From NCBI GenBank assembly GCA_020746105.1, contig CM036628.1, positions 6,644,001-6,708,000 on the forward strand: 64,000 nt of DNA, in the 5' to 3' direction. The stretch is from Trogon surrucura. Its lineage: Eukaryota; Chordata; Aves; Trogoniformes; Trogonidae. Position 1 is the first letter of the stretch, and each line of letters begins with the position of its first letter. Made by a program: the position numbers and the translations under genes. This document shows, in pieces, positions 11,227 through 24,175 of the stretch. The notes under the pieces are model-generated. The model ran no database searches. It saw nothing but the letters and a program-made list of their open reading frames with translations, and was not told where the DNA came from.

Positions 11227-12580
11227 GAAGAGGGACAGTGCAGGTCTCTCAGAAAAGGAATTCTATTTTCTTAATTGGTTCATATATTCAATGCCCAGGA
11301 GAAGTGAAGCTTCAGTGTAATTAGTAGTGGCCTTAGAGGTTATTTACAATGTTATACAGAAGCATTTGTTTCCAGCTGTGTGATGCTTTTTAACACAGAG
11401 GCCTCACATGGTAGATTATTGCCATTTGTGACATTATGGTTTATTGAATCTTTAGATCTTTTTATTTACACTGTTAAAGGGCTCATTATAGATCAGAACA
11501 AGGAGTAAATGAAAAACTCTGATTAATTTCCAGGTTAATGGTAACATGTCTGAAATCAGAGATAGCATAAACTTTTAACAATGTGAAATCTTTTCTTCTG
11601 TCTTATGATTTATCTGGGGTGGGGTGGATGTTGTTCGGTTTGAGCGTGGGATTTAATGGTCCCTATTGCTCTGGCAGCCTTGGCAGCTTCCCTTGCCAGA
11701 TCTGAATGTTCAATTTCACTCTCCTGCCCCGTTGAGGATATTTGGCCAAAGGCAGCTCCGAGATTCCGCCAGCACAACGCGGGCACCCAGCCCTATGGTG
11801 GAAGGGCTGTCTGCTGGTGGTCTTGGGGCTTTGGCCACCTCTGTGAGCCATGCCAGAGCTGAGTCCAGCAGCCCAAATGTCAGAAAATAAACTAGGAAAC
11901 AAAGTAGGGCTTTTACTCTGCCAACCTGGCACAGAAACACAGTGAGGACAGGAGATAGCTGCGGTATGGCCATGATGAGCTGCTGCCTCCCCAGAGCCTT
12001 CTCAGGTGATGTGCTTGCCAGAGACCTGCTCTCCCATCAGACCCAGGCTGCTGTGGGTCAGTGGAGCTTCTCCAACACCCTTGATGTGCACCCTTTGGCA
12101 GGGCTGCCACCAGGCTTGTCCTGCTGAGCTTATCTTGAATGACTTTCAGTCCCATATGCTAGTGGACTTTCCCCTACTCTCATCTCATTCTGCAGCTTTC
12201 TCTTTCTTTCTCTTTACTGGTGGAGTAGACCCAACACCCGGCCCCTAGCACCATTCTGCAGCATGGTCTTCTCCAGTTTTAAACTGCTGTTGCCATGTCT
12301 AAAGACCCGCCCGTGGAGAACTTGTTTTCTGCAAGGGTGCAATGAATTCGCCGAGCATGATGCATGACTTGGTGCCTGCCATGAGGCAAAAGTTGTCCAC
12401 CAGCCCCTCCCTCCAGCCAGGGTGCAGGTGGCAGAGCAGAGCACTGTCTCACCACAATGCAGGAAAGTGCTGCTGCTGCTGCATGGACACCAAGACACAC
12501 TGCTGGGTGGGTCTGCTCTTGCTGCTCTAAAGAGCTACACTGCATATAAAAATTGCCCTGTAAGTCAGTCACACATACAC

Positions 12581-12617
12581 AAAAAAAAAAAACAACAAAC
12601 AAACCCAAAAAAACCCA
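12581..12617 (+). repeat. A-rich simple repeat
   Basis: A12 is followed by ACAACAAAC and CCCAAAAAAACCC units. Such a block can be the tail of a retroposed sequence, but the 300 bases upstream do not read as a known SINE or processed gene, so it is listed only as low-complexity sequence. Confidence 0.7.
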
Positions 12618-13351
12618 CCTTATATACAGAAAATGCATAAATAACCTATTAAAGCTGAGTTTAATTTACAAGCAAGACAGCTACAACTTTGGTCTGTTAA
12701 TTTGGATTAGCTCCAAGACAAACCATGAGATATGTTGCTATCTGTGAGGGAAAAAATGTTCCTTGTTTTCAAAATTGCATAGTCGGAGATGGGCAGATTA
12801 GGGTCTGTGTTTCCATTGTTAACCCATGAACGGACCAAATGGAGGGGTTTGCAAAACAAGTGTATTTTAATTGAAATAATTAGTAATGAAACGAGAAAAC
12901 GGCTTGATGGCTTGCATTTTCGGGCAGGAAAGGGAGCTTGGACTTGCAGATTTTCCCTGCTGACAAGCTTGCATATCTCACACAGCAAACACTTACTTTA
13001 AAGCCTAGGACCTTTACACTTGCAGTTTAACCTCTTTGACCTCTAGCCATCTGACTTCAGTCATTCATTAAGTGAAATACAAAGGCAGGTTGGATACATT
13101 AAAAAGAGTATTAGTGAGGAGAGAGGCAGTTGAATCAATAATGTCAGTAAAGGTAGACCTATTTATAGAGAAACAATGTCAGCATATGATAAACCTGTGA
13201 GTAAATTGGCTGAAAGCCTAGAGCTTTGTACTGGTTTGGAGAGCTTGAAGAGATCTGAGCAGCAGCAAGCACAATCAAACAAAATCCTGGAGCTCAAAAA
13301 TGTCAGCCACGCCAAATAGGAACCAGAAAAACCAGCAAAGAGTCCTGGGGT

Positions 13352-13433
13352 GGAAGACGGAAAGAAGGATGACCAGAAGGAAGGAAGGAGGGCTGAAAAG
13401 AAAGAAGCAAGGAAGGAAGGACCAAGGAAGGAA
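13352..13433 (+). repeat. GGAA-rich purine repeat
   Basis: Degenerate GGAA/GAAG units (GAAGGAAGGAAGGAGGG, AAGCAAGGAAGGAAGGACC) run for about 80 bases, nearly all purine on the plus strand. GGAA is the core word bound by ETS-family factors. Whether the array matters for that cannot be seen here. Confidence 0.75.
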
Positions 13434-14598
13434 TTGGGCATAGTTTCAAGTATTGTCAAAGGGAAATGCCAGGTTCTTAAGACTGGGCAGCAATGGTGGA
13501 AGCTGAGGTCCATGTTTGCTCTTTAAAACAGGGAGCCAAGCAGGCTGTGAGCTGTGCAGACCTCCCACCCTGCAACCACACACAAACCTCCAGGCACCTA
13601 AAATCAACAGACATCTCTAACTTCAAGACAAAACCTGTCCAGGTATTCAGAAAAAAACATGCCACCTGTACTGATGAGGTGCACAAGTCCCTTCATCAAT
13701 CATCAAGAGAAGAAACCTGGCAACTTCAAAGAATCTGATTCACTCTAATCAATCTGATACTTGGGTTTGGCTTTTCTTAAGGTAAGCGACCACTTAGAGC
13801 AATCCAAATACAATCTTGAGTCTATACTCATGTCTATAAATAAATAACTGACTAGATGTAACATCCTTTTCCTTTTCACTGACTCTATAGAAAGCCAAGG
13901 GACGTGAGCTTTTTTAGCATTAGGTTGATACTGTAGACACCAATCCTAAGGGTCACTGAGGCTCACCATCAAGAGTCACATTCTGAACATGCTCTTGGTA
14001 ACTAGCATTAGTTTGAAAATTTAAAAAGAACAACAATTCTGTTTCACATGAACATTTGAGCAATTTTTATTCTAGTTCCAAAGAAAAATGATTTATTTTC
14101 CCCTCGATTGTCAAAATTTTCCTTCTCTGCATCTTGACCCCAAAAATTCCAAATGTGGGGCAACTCCTCTAGTTTCTTCCCAGAGCACTCAGAAAACTTC
14201 ATTTTATTATACCAGCCTCAGTTACAAGTTGTCCTTTGTTTTGGTTTTGTTTCCTTAGGTTCCTAAATGGCTTCAGCGAAGTAGGACACACCAGATGATG
14301 TGGGCGGTTACGTTTCTGCTTAGCTAACTCTTTCTGTTAATTTTTTTCCTTTCGCAATTCACTGCTGCTGTGGGCAGAATGACAAGCCAGGAATGTACAT
14401 GAAACGTGTACATGTGTTTGTGGGGGGAGTTCAGAAGTAGCTGCCAAACAGAGGAGCCTTCAAGTGAAAAAAAAACCCAAACATTTAGAAATGCAACCAG
14501 TGAGACCAAGCCTCTGCCCCAAGTTGTAGGTATGTAGAGCGAGAGCTGTACCATATGAATGTGTGGGTACACTGCACGTTCCCAGTAAACAAGTGTAG

Positions 14599-15318
14599 GA
14601 GGAGGAAGGCTCAGATCTTGGCAGCAGCAGACCCAGTTTTCAGTCTGGAGTCACGTTAGCCCAGTTCTGGTCGCAGAGCAAGTGTGTGCGAGATGTCCCC
14701 AACAATATAAATAAAATGGGAAAGGGCTATCGATCATGTTATGACCCATACTGTGCACACATACCTAGCATAAACATCTCTAAAAAGCTCATTTTTAAAG
14801 AACCAGTACAAGCTGTTTCAAGACCCCTGCACATTATTAACATTGAGAACGTGTCCTTTGATATAAACTCGTCTAGAAATGATTCAGATGAATTAGCACA
14901 GGAAAATCTTGCTGAGTTGGAAAGCGCTGAATCGGAAGCCGTACCAGCAGTGAATAATGAAAGTAAACCATCATTCTGAAGTATGACTAATGGTGACATG
15001 GCCTGTCTAAAAGAACAAATAACCAAAAGACATACTACTTGGCTTCAAAACTGGGCTGAACATTTTTTGAAATTACTTCACTGCTGTACGAAGACTATTA
15101 ACAAAAACCCTGCCAAGCTGTGGACTACAAGCCCAATGAGGGAGAATTTCACTTGTCCACAGGAGAGACAGATGATTCACTTTGTAAAAGAGCGGGACTT
15201 ACTAGTCTTAGGGGCAATATTAATAGATCCATCCAAAATCGCCCATGGAACAGATCTATTGATGGCGCCAAGATCCTTTGCTGAAAAATGTGCAGAGAAA
15301 CTTGAATCTGCAATGTAG
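14599..15318 (+). pseudogene. Interrupted coding-like frame, unknown
   Basis: One plus-strand register stays open from just after a TAG at 14596-14598 to a TAG at 15316-15318, broken only by a TGA at 14977-14979. That gives 126 and 112 codons on either side. The first part has a Cys/Tyr-rich patch (SCYDPYC) and an acidic stretch (NDSDELAQENLAELESAESE). The second has a Trp/Leu/His helix-like stretch (TWLQNWAEHFLKLLHCC). Composition is varied and protein-like, unlike the skewed products of nearby open frames. I do not recognise a family. No good start, splice sites or poly(A) tail is evident. It could be a decayed retrogene, an old transposon or viral relic, or chance. After 15318 the same frame has stops every 6-25 codons, then a further open part to 15643. 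Confidence 0.3.
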
Positions 15319-18300
15319 AATGCTGCAGTGAAGTGATTATATTTTATGGCACCTAAAATGCTTTTATCAAAGGATGACTTGACGAGACATCAAGATAGCT
15401 AAATGCTTAGCACTGAATGTCAATCAAAACCATACATGTATTATTCAAGGTGCACACTGCACTTCAGCTAGGCAAAGGGAAAATACTAAACTAAGGCTTA
15501 TGAAGAGTGTGTTTGTGAAAAGATAGGCGGTATCTTCTGCAATCTAAGTACATTCATTCTGCTTCTTCGCCTAGATGTATGTGGTGTGACTTTTTCAGCT
15601 GCATGGGGAATTAATTTGACCCGTAGTGTCTCATTTAGGAGGTAAGGTAAATACATTGTCCAGGCACGCTCTGCTTCCAGGACCCAGTTAGAGCTGCAGA
15701 CATTTTGAACTCAGTGCTGGTAGTCCAGCAGCTAATGGCTACCAGTTGTACTGTGCAGTAGAAGAAACAGCTGTCATCAAGAAAATGTCTTTTCTTTCCA
15801 AGAGGAAGGCAAGAACAACTGAGCTGAAGCTTAGATTTAGCACAGTGATCCACCATTTGAATGCTCCCACACTGAACAATATTTTTCACCAGTTGCAAGG
15901 TACCCACTCCACCCAACATTTTGAAGCCGTAACATAACCCAAGACTGTCATAACTTACCTATTCAAGCATCTCAACTAACGTCCCAACCCTCCGCTTCTC
16001 TGGGAAAGCCAGGACGTGGACGTGTTTTCAATGGTCCCCAAAGACCTGGTGAAGCGCTCTGTACACAAACTTGGCTGCTGACCATAGCGATGGCCATCAA
16101 GAACATGCAAGTTCTGCTCAGGAGTGAGATGTGCAGCTGAAATGACCACTGAATATTTTCCATCTTCAAAGTTGTATAAAAGGCAGGAGCTTTAAGCTCA
16201 GTCCTGTAAAAGACCAGAATGACAATTAGTGTCTAGTTTAAACAGCAGAAACAGCCTTCCTACAATGAATGACTGACTAAGAGAGGCAATTAATGTATGT
16301 CTATACCTTTATGCATGTACACATATGTACGCTTTCTAATTGTGGCTGTGTCCGAAGGGTTACATGGCTAAGAAACCAGTGAGATAGACATTGTATAATC
16401 CAGGGCTGGCCTCTATAATATTCCCAGTCATTCCACTGGCTTTTTTTCCTCTCAGAGCATCCGACATGAAGTTACTAATTTTGCTATGGAAGTGATCAAA
16501 AATAGAGGCAAAAATGACGTGACAAGGAATTAACGGCAGGAGAGAGCCTGAGCTTGGGAATAACCCAGCACTGGTGACATAAAGAGGAGGAAGACATATG
16601 CTCACTCTCCTTCCCTCTGTGTGGCCCAGCTGAAATATGGGGAAACACCTGAGAAAGGGCAGGGTTTAATGATTGCACTATTAAAACCAGGAGTGAAACA
16701 AAGGTAAACACAGCCTCAAGCTTGATCTGCCGTCTCCTTGCAACTGTCTAATTGCCTTCCATACCCAAGGGTTTTCAAGTCAAGAGTGGGAGCAGAATGA
16801 AAGACAACTGCCTTAAAGATGTTAAATATACCTATTAAGGGAGAAAAAAAGCAAATTTTCCTATAGGACACATGATCAATTAAACCTTTCAATGAGGAGT
16901 CCTCCCTTGTGCTCCCAACATTAGCACTGGCCATGTTAAATAACTCTATTTACGCCTTTAGTTAATATGAATGAGCAGTTACCATAGCAATTACTACATT
17001 TTACGACATACATAAAGTTCCTTATGCAGTTAAGAGATAGGGTCAGTGTTTAAGCTTAGCTCAGCATTTAGCAAGCTTTCCTTCCTAGATGTTTTGATTA
17101 CTTAGGAAAGCCTTAACCTCTGCGACATAATAAAGGACTGGAAAGTTGTAGGGTAATTTGTAGGAGAAGGGGTGTGCATGAGGATATATGCACTATTATA
17201 AAGCTCAGTAAATAATCACGTGAAATCATTGGCATTTAGGGCCCTCTAGAGAGGAGCTTTCCCAGTCGGCTCCTGATCCCTCATACCCTGAGTAATTCCA
17301 AATTAAATCCACTGACTTTGTGGAAGTGTACGTGACATCAGAAACCCACCATATATTTCCAAATCGCACGTTAATTGGCTCCAGACAGCGGCAAGGGGGT
17401 TGTACATGGCTACAACCGTAGGGCTTCAGCTCCTCCATTCCCAGGGCAGCTCAGAGGGAAAGTTGTGCAGTGCACAAATGGCTGGAGCTGTGGGAATGAT
17501 GTAAGATGTCTTCCAGTTGCATTTTATTGAGAGAGCCTGTAAAATTCAAAATCCAGCTGTGCACGTTGGTTCAGTTTGCCTATTAAAAGGGCAGCATTTC
17601 CTCATGGCTATGATTGATATGGTTTTAGGCACATCTGTGTACTCACTTAACCCCCTTCCCTCCACCCTCTCCATCTCAAGACACTGCGTAGACATGAAAA
17701 ATGGAAATTTGTTTCATGCTTGTGAGGGTAGAAAAGGCTTGTTGACTTCCACCAAAGGACAACAAATGGCGGTTTGCTTTGATTCACTCTCGGTGATAAT
17801 TTTACCTTAGCTTTACTCAGGGAAAACTAAGTCCAGCACCCATGGAAGCTCAGCACCAGGGTAGTCTGCCCTTTTTCTTTCTTGGCTTCTAAGGTGTAGG
17901 AAAGGGGCAGCTTGGTTAAGTGATCCAGACACATGTTACAATAGATAATCAATGGCTCTAGCAAAATGCATGTGAAAGCATTTCAAGCCCACTTTTCAGT
18001 AAACATTTGCCAGAATCTGTGGCTATTTATCAAATATGAATGTGCTTTTCAGGATGAGGATCTCATTTCCCCCTGGTGTTTTTGTTCCAAAAATAATTGA
18101 AAGTGACAATACAGAGGAAGATGATGTTTCAACTTCATGTTTAAAATAAATATAAGGCTGTCATCAGAGCCGAGCTGTCTTGTGAAGATCCCTCTCACAG
18201 GAGTCAACAGGCAGCTCTACTGATAGAGAATCGTGTTCCATTATTGATTAGCTTTTAAGTTCTTGTTACATATTAGATTAGGATCGCTGTATGCATAAGG

Positions 18301-21300
18301 AATGAATAGCCCAATTACAGTCTAAAATAGCTCATCTCAAAGTGGTTTAGGATTTTGATATTATAGAAAGAATTTTAAGGAAATTACAGGGTTTATTAAG
18401 AAAGCCTTTAAGGCAGATATTTACATTTTTATTGCATGGCTTTTCAGAATGGGGAGGGCAAAACATCCCTCTTTTATTACATACAAGGCTGGTTCTTAGT
18501 TCCCTCCCAAACAGCTTGTAAAAACTTTGGGAGTCAAGGTTTTGCTATATTTGGATTTTTTTTCCTGCGTAGAGAGTAGCACACTAAGCAGTCCCAGTGC
18601 TACACTTCTGGGATCCCTCAGTTTGTAGAAGAGCATCCTACATGGAAATGGGCACCCAGCTCTGCTCTAAGGGCTGCTGCTGCAACTCTGGGTCTTGTTT
18701 CAGAGGCTGTGATGGTTCTCAGTGGAAGCTGGCATTCAGATGCTCAGGATCAGCTATTTCTTACTGTTTTGTGCAGGAGGAAAATCTATCGATGGTGCTT
18801 GGTGCTAAAACAGTCACAGCTTCCTGAAGCTGTCAAGGACACCAAGCATTGATCACGAGTATCTTGGAGTAGATTCCGAGCTGCACATCTCAGCTCTAAA
18901 CAAAGGCACTGATCCCGGTGGACATGGGACCAGCATTCTCATAATACAACATTCCTGAAAGTGCTGCTTAATCTGCTTCAGCTTTACCAATATTATAAGA
19001 CTGGAGCAATTCTGGGGATTTATGATTAATTTTTAAACCCAAGTAATTTAGTTTTCGTGCTAAAATCTGGCAACCTCGAGGCCAATGGATTTTCAAGACT
19101 ATCGTAAGCAAAGCCACAGCTGATGTAGGCTAGTGTTGGTGACACCCATCTTCAGCCAGGATGTGGGACCTCAGACCTCTTGAGCTCCCTTCCAGCTGGT
19201 GTCTGGTGTGTAGCACACTCGGCACATGAGCCTTGACAGCAGGGACTGCTGGTGTAATTTAGGGCCACCTGAGGTACCTCTGAGAGGTGCCACCCTTGGG
19301 GACTATGGGAGGGTGACACAGCAGGAGCTGCTTCCCACTCCACTTGACACACAGAGAGTCGCACTACTCAGCACCTGCCTCATAACCCAAGATTTAGCAC
19401 CAACTTTAAAGCCCCCAAATGTTAAAAAATCCTTTCTTTACAGTTGTCCAATGTATAGTCATCTGTCATTTCACAACAAGATGCAGTTTTGAACTTGAGG
19501 AAGGGGATACAGAAACCCAAATTCAAACTTCAGCTCTCTGTATCCACTCACCACAGTGCTGACATTATTGCATTTCAGTTTTCATTCTGTATAACCACCC
19601 TGAATATTTTGGTATAGAAAATAACCGCTTCTTTTCTACAGAGAGTTTCCAGCCTAGGTGGAACAGTTTTAAAAATTGATCTGACTTTCTCTCAAATTTA
19701 CCTAATTAATCATTCCCTTCTTAGGTTAATTTGAGGCTAACATTGACCACATCTCCAACAAAGCATGGAAAAATGTCACCAGAAATAGATTTCCAAGGCC
19801 TTGAAGGGACTCTGTGGGCAAATGGTTGCCACAATCCAACACTGCAAAAGTGTGATTAAAGGTAAAAGGGAGAACCAGGTGGGAGAGTTGCATGACCCCA
19901 GGATCCTTGCCAATAAAAAAATTGTAGCAAAAATATTTAGTGAGTACTCCAGGCCCACTGACTCACTCTCGCGGGAAGGTAATATATGAAAACTTTAGAG
20001 AAAAGTTCTGCTCACCAAGTTGTGTAGCACTAGTAGGCTCATAATATTCATATTACTCTGTCACATAAGAACTACAAGCTCCCTTACTTTTGCAGGGGTG
20101 CAAGCAACATAAGCACCCAGAAGGCTTTCCTTCAAGAATGGACATCCAAGTCTTCACATACATGTGTGCACACAAGGTCACGCCAGCTGCTCAGGTTAGA
20201 TATCTCTGTTTCTCACCCCTCCTGAACTGTGTGCTAAGATATCCCACATGAATTCACAATGCCTTTCCAAGTAAGGACCAATTCTGTGAGGTGCTGAGTA
20301 AAGTAATTTAATCCAGGAAAGTAGTTTTTAAACTGAGAATGCCCACATGTATTTAAAATTAAATGGATTAGGGACAAATTGCCTTATGCCTCACAGAAGA
20401 ACACTCGCTGGCTGAAAAAATGCAAGATACAGCCCTAACAGATGTCTGCTCCACCTCACACACATCTGCAATCTCATAGGGAAACCCATAGCTTCATGCA
20501 GGAAAAGTAGAGCTGAACTTGAAAGAAAAGAGTTTGGCTTAAGCTCATGCAGCTACTTTTTTTAACCTGGGGACACTCCTACCTGCACAGCTTCGGCTGC
20601 AGATCCCAATGAGTGGATGGTGGGCACACCAGAAGGATTCAAAATAAATTTCATGGACTAAATGAAAGATGAATAGCTGTACCAACCACTTATTCTCCAA
20701 GTCTGTAAGTTCAAAGTGATGCTTGGCCCAGGACACTGTGTGAGGAAATGCCTTCAGAAACACACAGGGTTTGCGACCTGCTGCAGGGACCGTGAATTTT
20801 ACCATTTGCTCCATTGAGACAGGCTCACCGTCAGCACAGAAGTTGGAAAATCAGATGGGGCAGACAAAATCAGGCACCAGCTGGTGCCTTTCTTTTTCCA
20901 GAGCGATGAAAAGTGGACAGGGAATGAATCTGCATGGCACCACAGAGCCGTGGAGTGCTCCAGAAGCTGCATTGTCACTCAGCAGCTCCCTTACTCCCTC
21001 CAGAGTCTGGTGTCTAAATATCCCTTTTCTCAGCCTGCAAGTGAGGGTGATTTCTGTTAGACAACGAAACTTCTACAAGGAGCCAGACCAAACCGACAAA
21101 TGCATAATGGATGTGCTGAACTCTCATTAGAGCACCTTACGTTCCACAGCCTACATGGTCCATCATCTACATCAAATAACAATATTTGCCTGTCCAAGTG
21201 GAGACAGTATTTTCTTTCAAACTGTTCATTTTCGTCCCTAAAGCAAGACCAGGGTGCTTTCTTTAAAAAAATTTATTATTATTATTATTATTATTCCTAT

Positions 21301-22205
21301 TGTTATTACTACTACCACCTTATGCTTAGAAATGTTTCCCTTGCTTTCCTTTACCTCAGTAAAGCAAGAGCAATTAGGGAGCTTCATCCATTTCTCTAAA
21401 AGGCTATGGAAAAATGTTGCTTTCAAGAAAAAAAAAAGAAAATTTCTTACAAATATATAAAACAAAATACTCTAGGCATTTTTGAGAGGCATTCTCACAT
21501 ACTGCTGAAATTACAAGCAATGTGTGAAAATTTGCATAACAAATGTGACAAGATGGTTACTTAAGGGACTGAAACAGAAGGAATAAAATATATATTAGAT
21601 ATCTCAGCTCTCATTAATTATTATTCTGAATGAGAAATAATGCCAGGAGCAAGAGGGGTGCCAGAAAAAGTGATGAAGAAATATATTATCATATATTTAA
21701 AAAAGCTTTAAAAGGTATAATAATAATTAGGAAATTATTGCACTACTGATCTTTTTTAGTAGCAGAGCAACCACTTGTTCACACTTTTATTAATCACTTG
21801 CTCGTCTCTTCCTTAAAGATCATCTGTGAAGATCATTAAAGGAAAAGCTACTTGAGTAGAAAGAAAGAATTCACATTATGCAGGCAAAAAAAAGCCCCAA
21901 ACAAAACACTATAAAATTAATAACATTAATTAAGAGTCACAGGGAGAAAGGCAGTACTGTTTTAAGACTGGTTTGTAGAAAAACATGATTTGGCTTCAAG
22001 CCGTAATGACGGAAGAGAGTGACTATTATTACTATTGATTTTGTTCATTTGCTCCCAATGTCCTGCCTTACCCTGCTTTGCCTCCATGCTGCAGTCAGAT
22101 CTTGTCTTGGGTTTCCCCAGAGATTCTGCCTTGGCCTTGCCCGGAATCGCCATCTCCCACAGACAACACTTTGGCTTAAATGCAGAAGTCCATGTCCGCT
22201 TTTTT
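15319..22205. other. Unique noncoding DNA
   Basis: About 6.9 kb with no gene or transposon that I can recognise. Open frames are short (the longest about 119 codons, plus strand, 20771-21130) and without domains. AT-rich repeat-free stretches at 16930-17220 and 18220-18440 look like ordinary bird intergenic or intronic DNA, possibly with regulatory elements. One ATT microsatellite is listed separately. Near 21811-21842, AAGATCAT occurs twice inside an imperfect inverted arrangement (CCTTAAAGATC against GATCATTAAAGG). Confidence 0.55.
21273..21295. repeat. (ATT)n microsatellite
   Basis: Nearly eight uninterrupted TTA/ATT units, followed by a degenerate TTATTACTACTACCACC. A simple repeat likely to be length-polymorphic. 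Confidence 0.9.
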
Positions 22206-22389
22206 ACACTGGAATAGGTTACCCAGAGAGATGGTAGAAGCCCCATCCCTGGAAACATTAGAAGTCAGATTGTATGTGGCTCTGAGCAGCCTGATCTAGT
22301 TAAAGATACCCCTGCTCACTGCAGGAATGTTGGACTAGGTGACCTCTAAACGTCCCTTCCAACCCAACATGTTCTATGATTCTGTGATT
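22206..22389 (+). mobile_element. CR1 LINE, 5'-truncated
   Basis: The CR1 3' region can be followed almost continuously: CACTGGAATAGGTTACCCAG, GAAGCCCCATCCCTGGAAAC, the TGGACTAGGTGACCTCTAAA word, CCCTTCCAACCCAACATG, and the terminal TTCTATGATTCTGTGATT. The first part corresponds to the C-terminal codons of CR1 ORF2 (the reverse-transcriptase polyprotein). About 184 bp remain. Moderate divergence indicates an old copy. Confidence 0.9.
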
Positions 22390-24127
22390 TTCCCCATTAG
22401 TCTCCCTTATGTTTCTTCTTTTTCTATTCTCTCTCTTGAACCTCTTCTCTCCCAGCTTCACCATTTGGAGGTTATTTCCCCAGTGTTTGACCCTGGGAAA
22501 CACTTTGGAGGGCTTCTCCTCTGCCTGTGTGCTCCATCCATGAGCTTCTGAACTCATTTAATGAGCCCATTACAGGCATCTGCACCAGTCTCATACAATT
22601 CTCCTAGTCCAGCCTCACATGGGAGATGGCTAGAGCTCAGTACAGTCAGAAATCAGTGACAGAAAGAGACCTGCTATGCAGTAGCACTCCTAGCTTCACA
22701 AATACCCGTTACCATTCTTTGTCCTCCTGGAAACAGCTCCATTCCTTGAGATCTCTTTCCACTTCTAAGCCTGACAGCTGGGGCAGATGGGCTGAAGTTG
22801 ATGGAGAATGGGACAAAATACTTTGCACAGTGTCCTCTCCTGCTATGAGACCAAGAGGGTGCCAGTTTGTTGTGCTATGGCATGATCAGATTGTGAGAGG
22901 ACTCGTATCTTCATTTTGGGTTCTGTGTGCCCTCAGCTCCTGCCAAGACCCCATCCCACACTTGGCGGTGACACCAGCGTGAGCGCTCAGCAGGCGACAC
23001 CCATGGGGCACGCATCTACATGCTGTGACACGGGAGCTGCGCGACTCCCTGCCAGTGGGCTAGAACTGGAGTTCCATTGCATCTGCCTCCCACACTGAAC
23101 TCGGGCACAGCAGGTGGTAAAAGCTAAATCCATTTTAAGAGGGAAAATAAGGCACTTTCTGGGGATATTATTTCTAAGTCATGTTCTTCTCTGCTATTAA
23201 TATACTTTTGGAATGCACAAGAGCTCCTTGCTCCTAAGGCAGGTAGTAACGGTCTTTTAAAAGACACCGTCTCTGTTTCCTAATGCTCTATCAAAGGTTC
23301 ATTGACGAAAATAGCCACCTGACTGCTCTCATCAGCTTCAAGGCTTTCCATAAAAGAATGAAATATGCTTTCCTCATAATTTCTTCTGTATAAGATTTAT
23401 GACAATGTGATTAACGAATAAACGGGGCGCTTGCTGAACAAGATTCAGATTTAAGATGTGCCAACGCAAACAAGGAAGCGTCCAACTAAGAGATGCCTTT
23501 CTCGGGAGAAATTTGAAAGTGTTTGCGAACACCACGGGTTACCACACACACCTGGCAACATTCGCTCCTGGTGTCAATATATACAGCTCCAGGGAGGCCA
23601 AAGGTACTACATTGGCTTGCTCTAGCAGTAAATTTGGGTCTTAGAGCCCAGTCACCCGATCAGCCTATGGCTGAGATGAGGACCATGACAGCATCTGGGA
23701 GATGTCCTGGGTATAACTATACAGCTGATTAAGCAGTAGCATGGGTTTTTGCCACCTGCACTCAATGATGTTGTATGAGTAAAGGACATCACATGCTTGA
23801 GGGGAAAAAAAATAGTCCCTTAATGCCTGGCAGAGCTGCTCATACTCCTGCCAACAGTTAAAGTCACGTCAGTGGGAATGGACTGTGTGATTACTTCTGT
23901 GAGATAGTTAAATCCGGTTTGCCAGCTATTCATCTGGCTTAAATGGTCAGAGGTGCAATGGTCATCGCGATGCCTCTTTACCATTACGTCTTATGAGCTG
24001 TTGACTCCAAGACTATCTAAAGCACAGCATTGACATTGAGATTCTTTATCTATTTCCAAATTTGCTGTTGAATTTTGATGTCACTTAACTTTTTTGTCCT
24101 CATCTTTTCCATCTCCAAACCAGGAAC
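22390..24127. other. Unique noncoding DNA, possible MIR scrap
   Basis: No gene recognised. Open frames of up to about 118 codons (22626-22982, plus) lack domains. At 24079-24119 the words TCACTTAACTTTTTTGTCCT and CATCTTTTCCATCTCC resemble the sense 3' half of a MIR element (CACTTAACCTCTCTG-CCTCAG-CATCTG). The match is weak and I do not list it as its own element. Confidence 0.5.
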
Positions 24128-24175
24128 AATCATAGAATCATTTCGATTTGAAAAGAACTTTAATGATTCCTTGCC
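24128..24175 (-). mobile_element. CR1 LINE tail, reversed
   Basis: AATCATAGAATCATTTCGAT then TTTGAAAAGAACTTTAATGA is the reverse complement of the CR1 3' terminus (TCATTAAAG-T-CTTTTC-AAATC-ATGATTCTATGATT). Only about 45-50 bases are convincing. The sequence to the right could be more decayed CR1 but cannot be followed. Confidence 0.8.

Larger units (their letters stand above)
11227..14598. other. Unique noncoding DNA with simple repeats
   Basis: No gene recognised. The part 11240-11560 is AT-rich and repeat-free. The part 11650-12540 is more GC-rich and full of short overlapping open frames with no domains. Two simple repeats are listed separately. Confidence 0.55.

Noticed and set aside
16530-16575. 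Possible MIR piece (GAGCTTGGGAATAACCCAGC)
   Set aside because: Only about 20 bases resemble the family and the order of the flanking words is not kept.
23841-23885. Words like the palindromic-repeat centre (GTCACGTCAGTGGGA)
   Set aside because: No inverted arms can be found on either side. Resemblance is too short.
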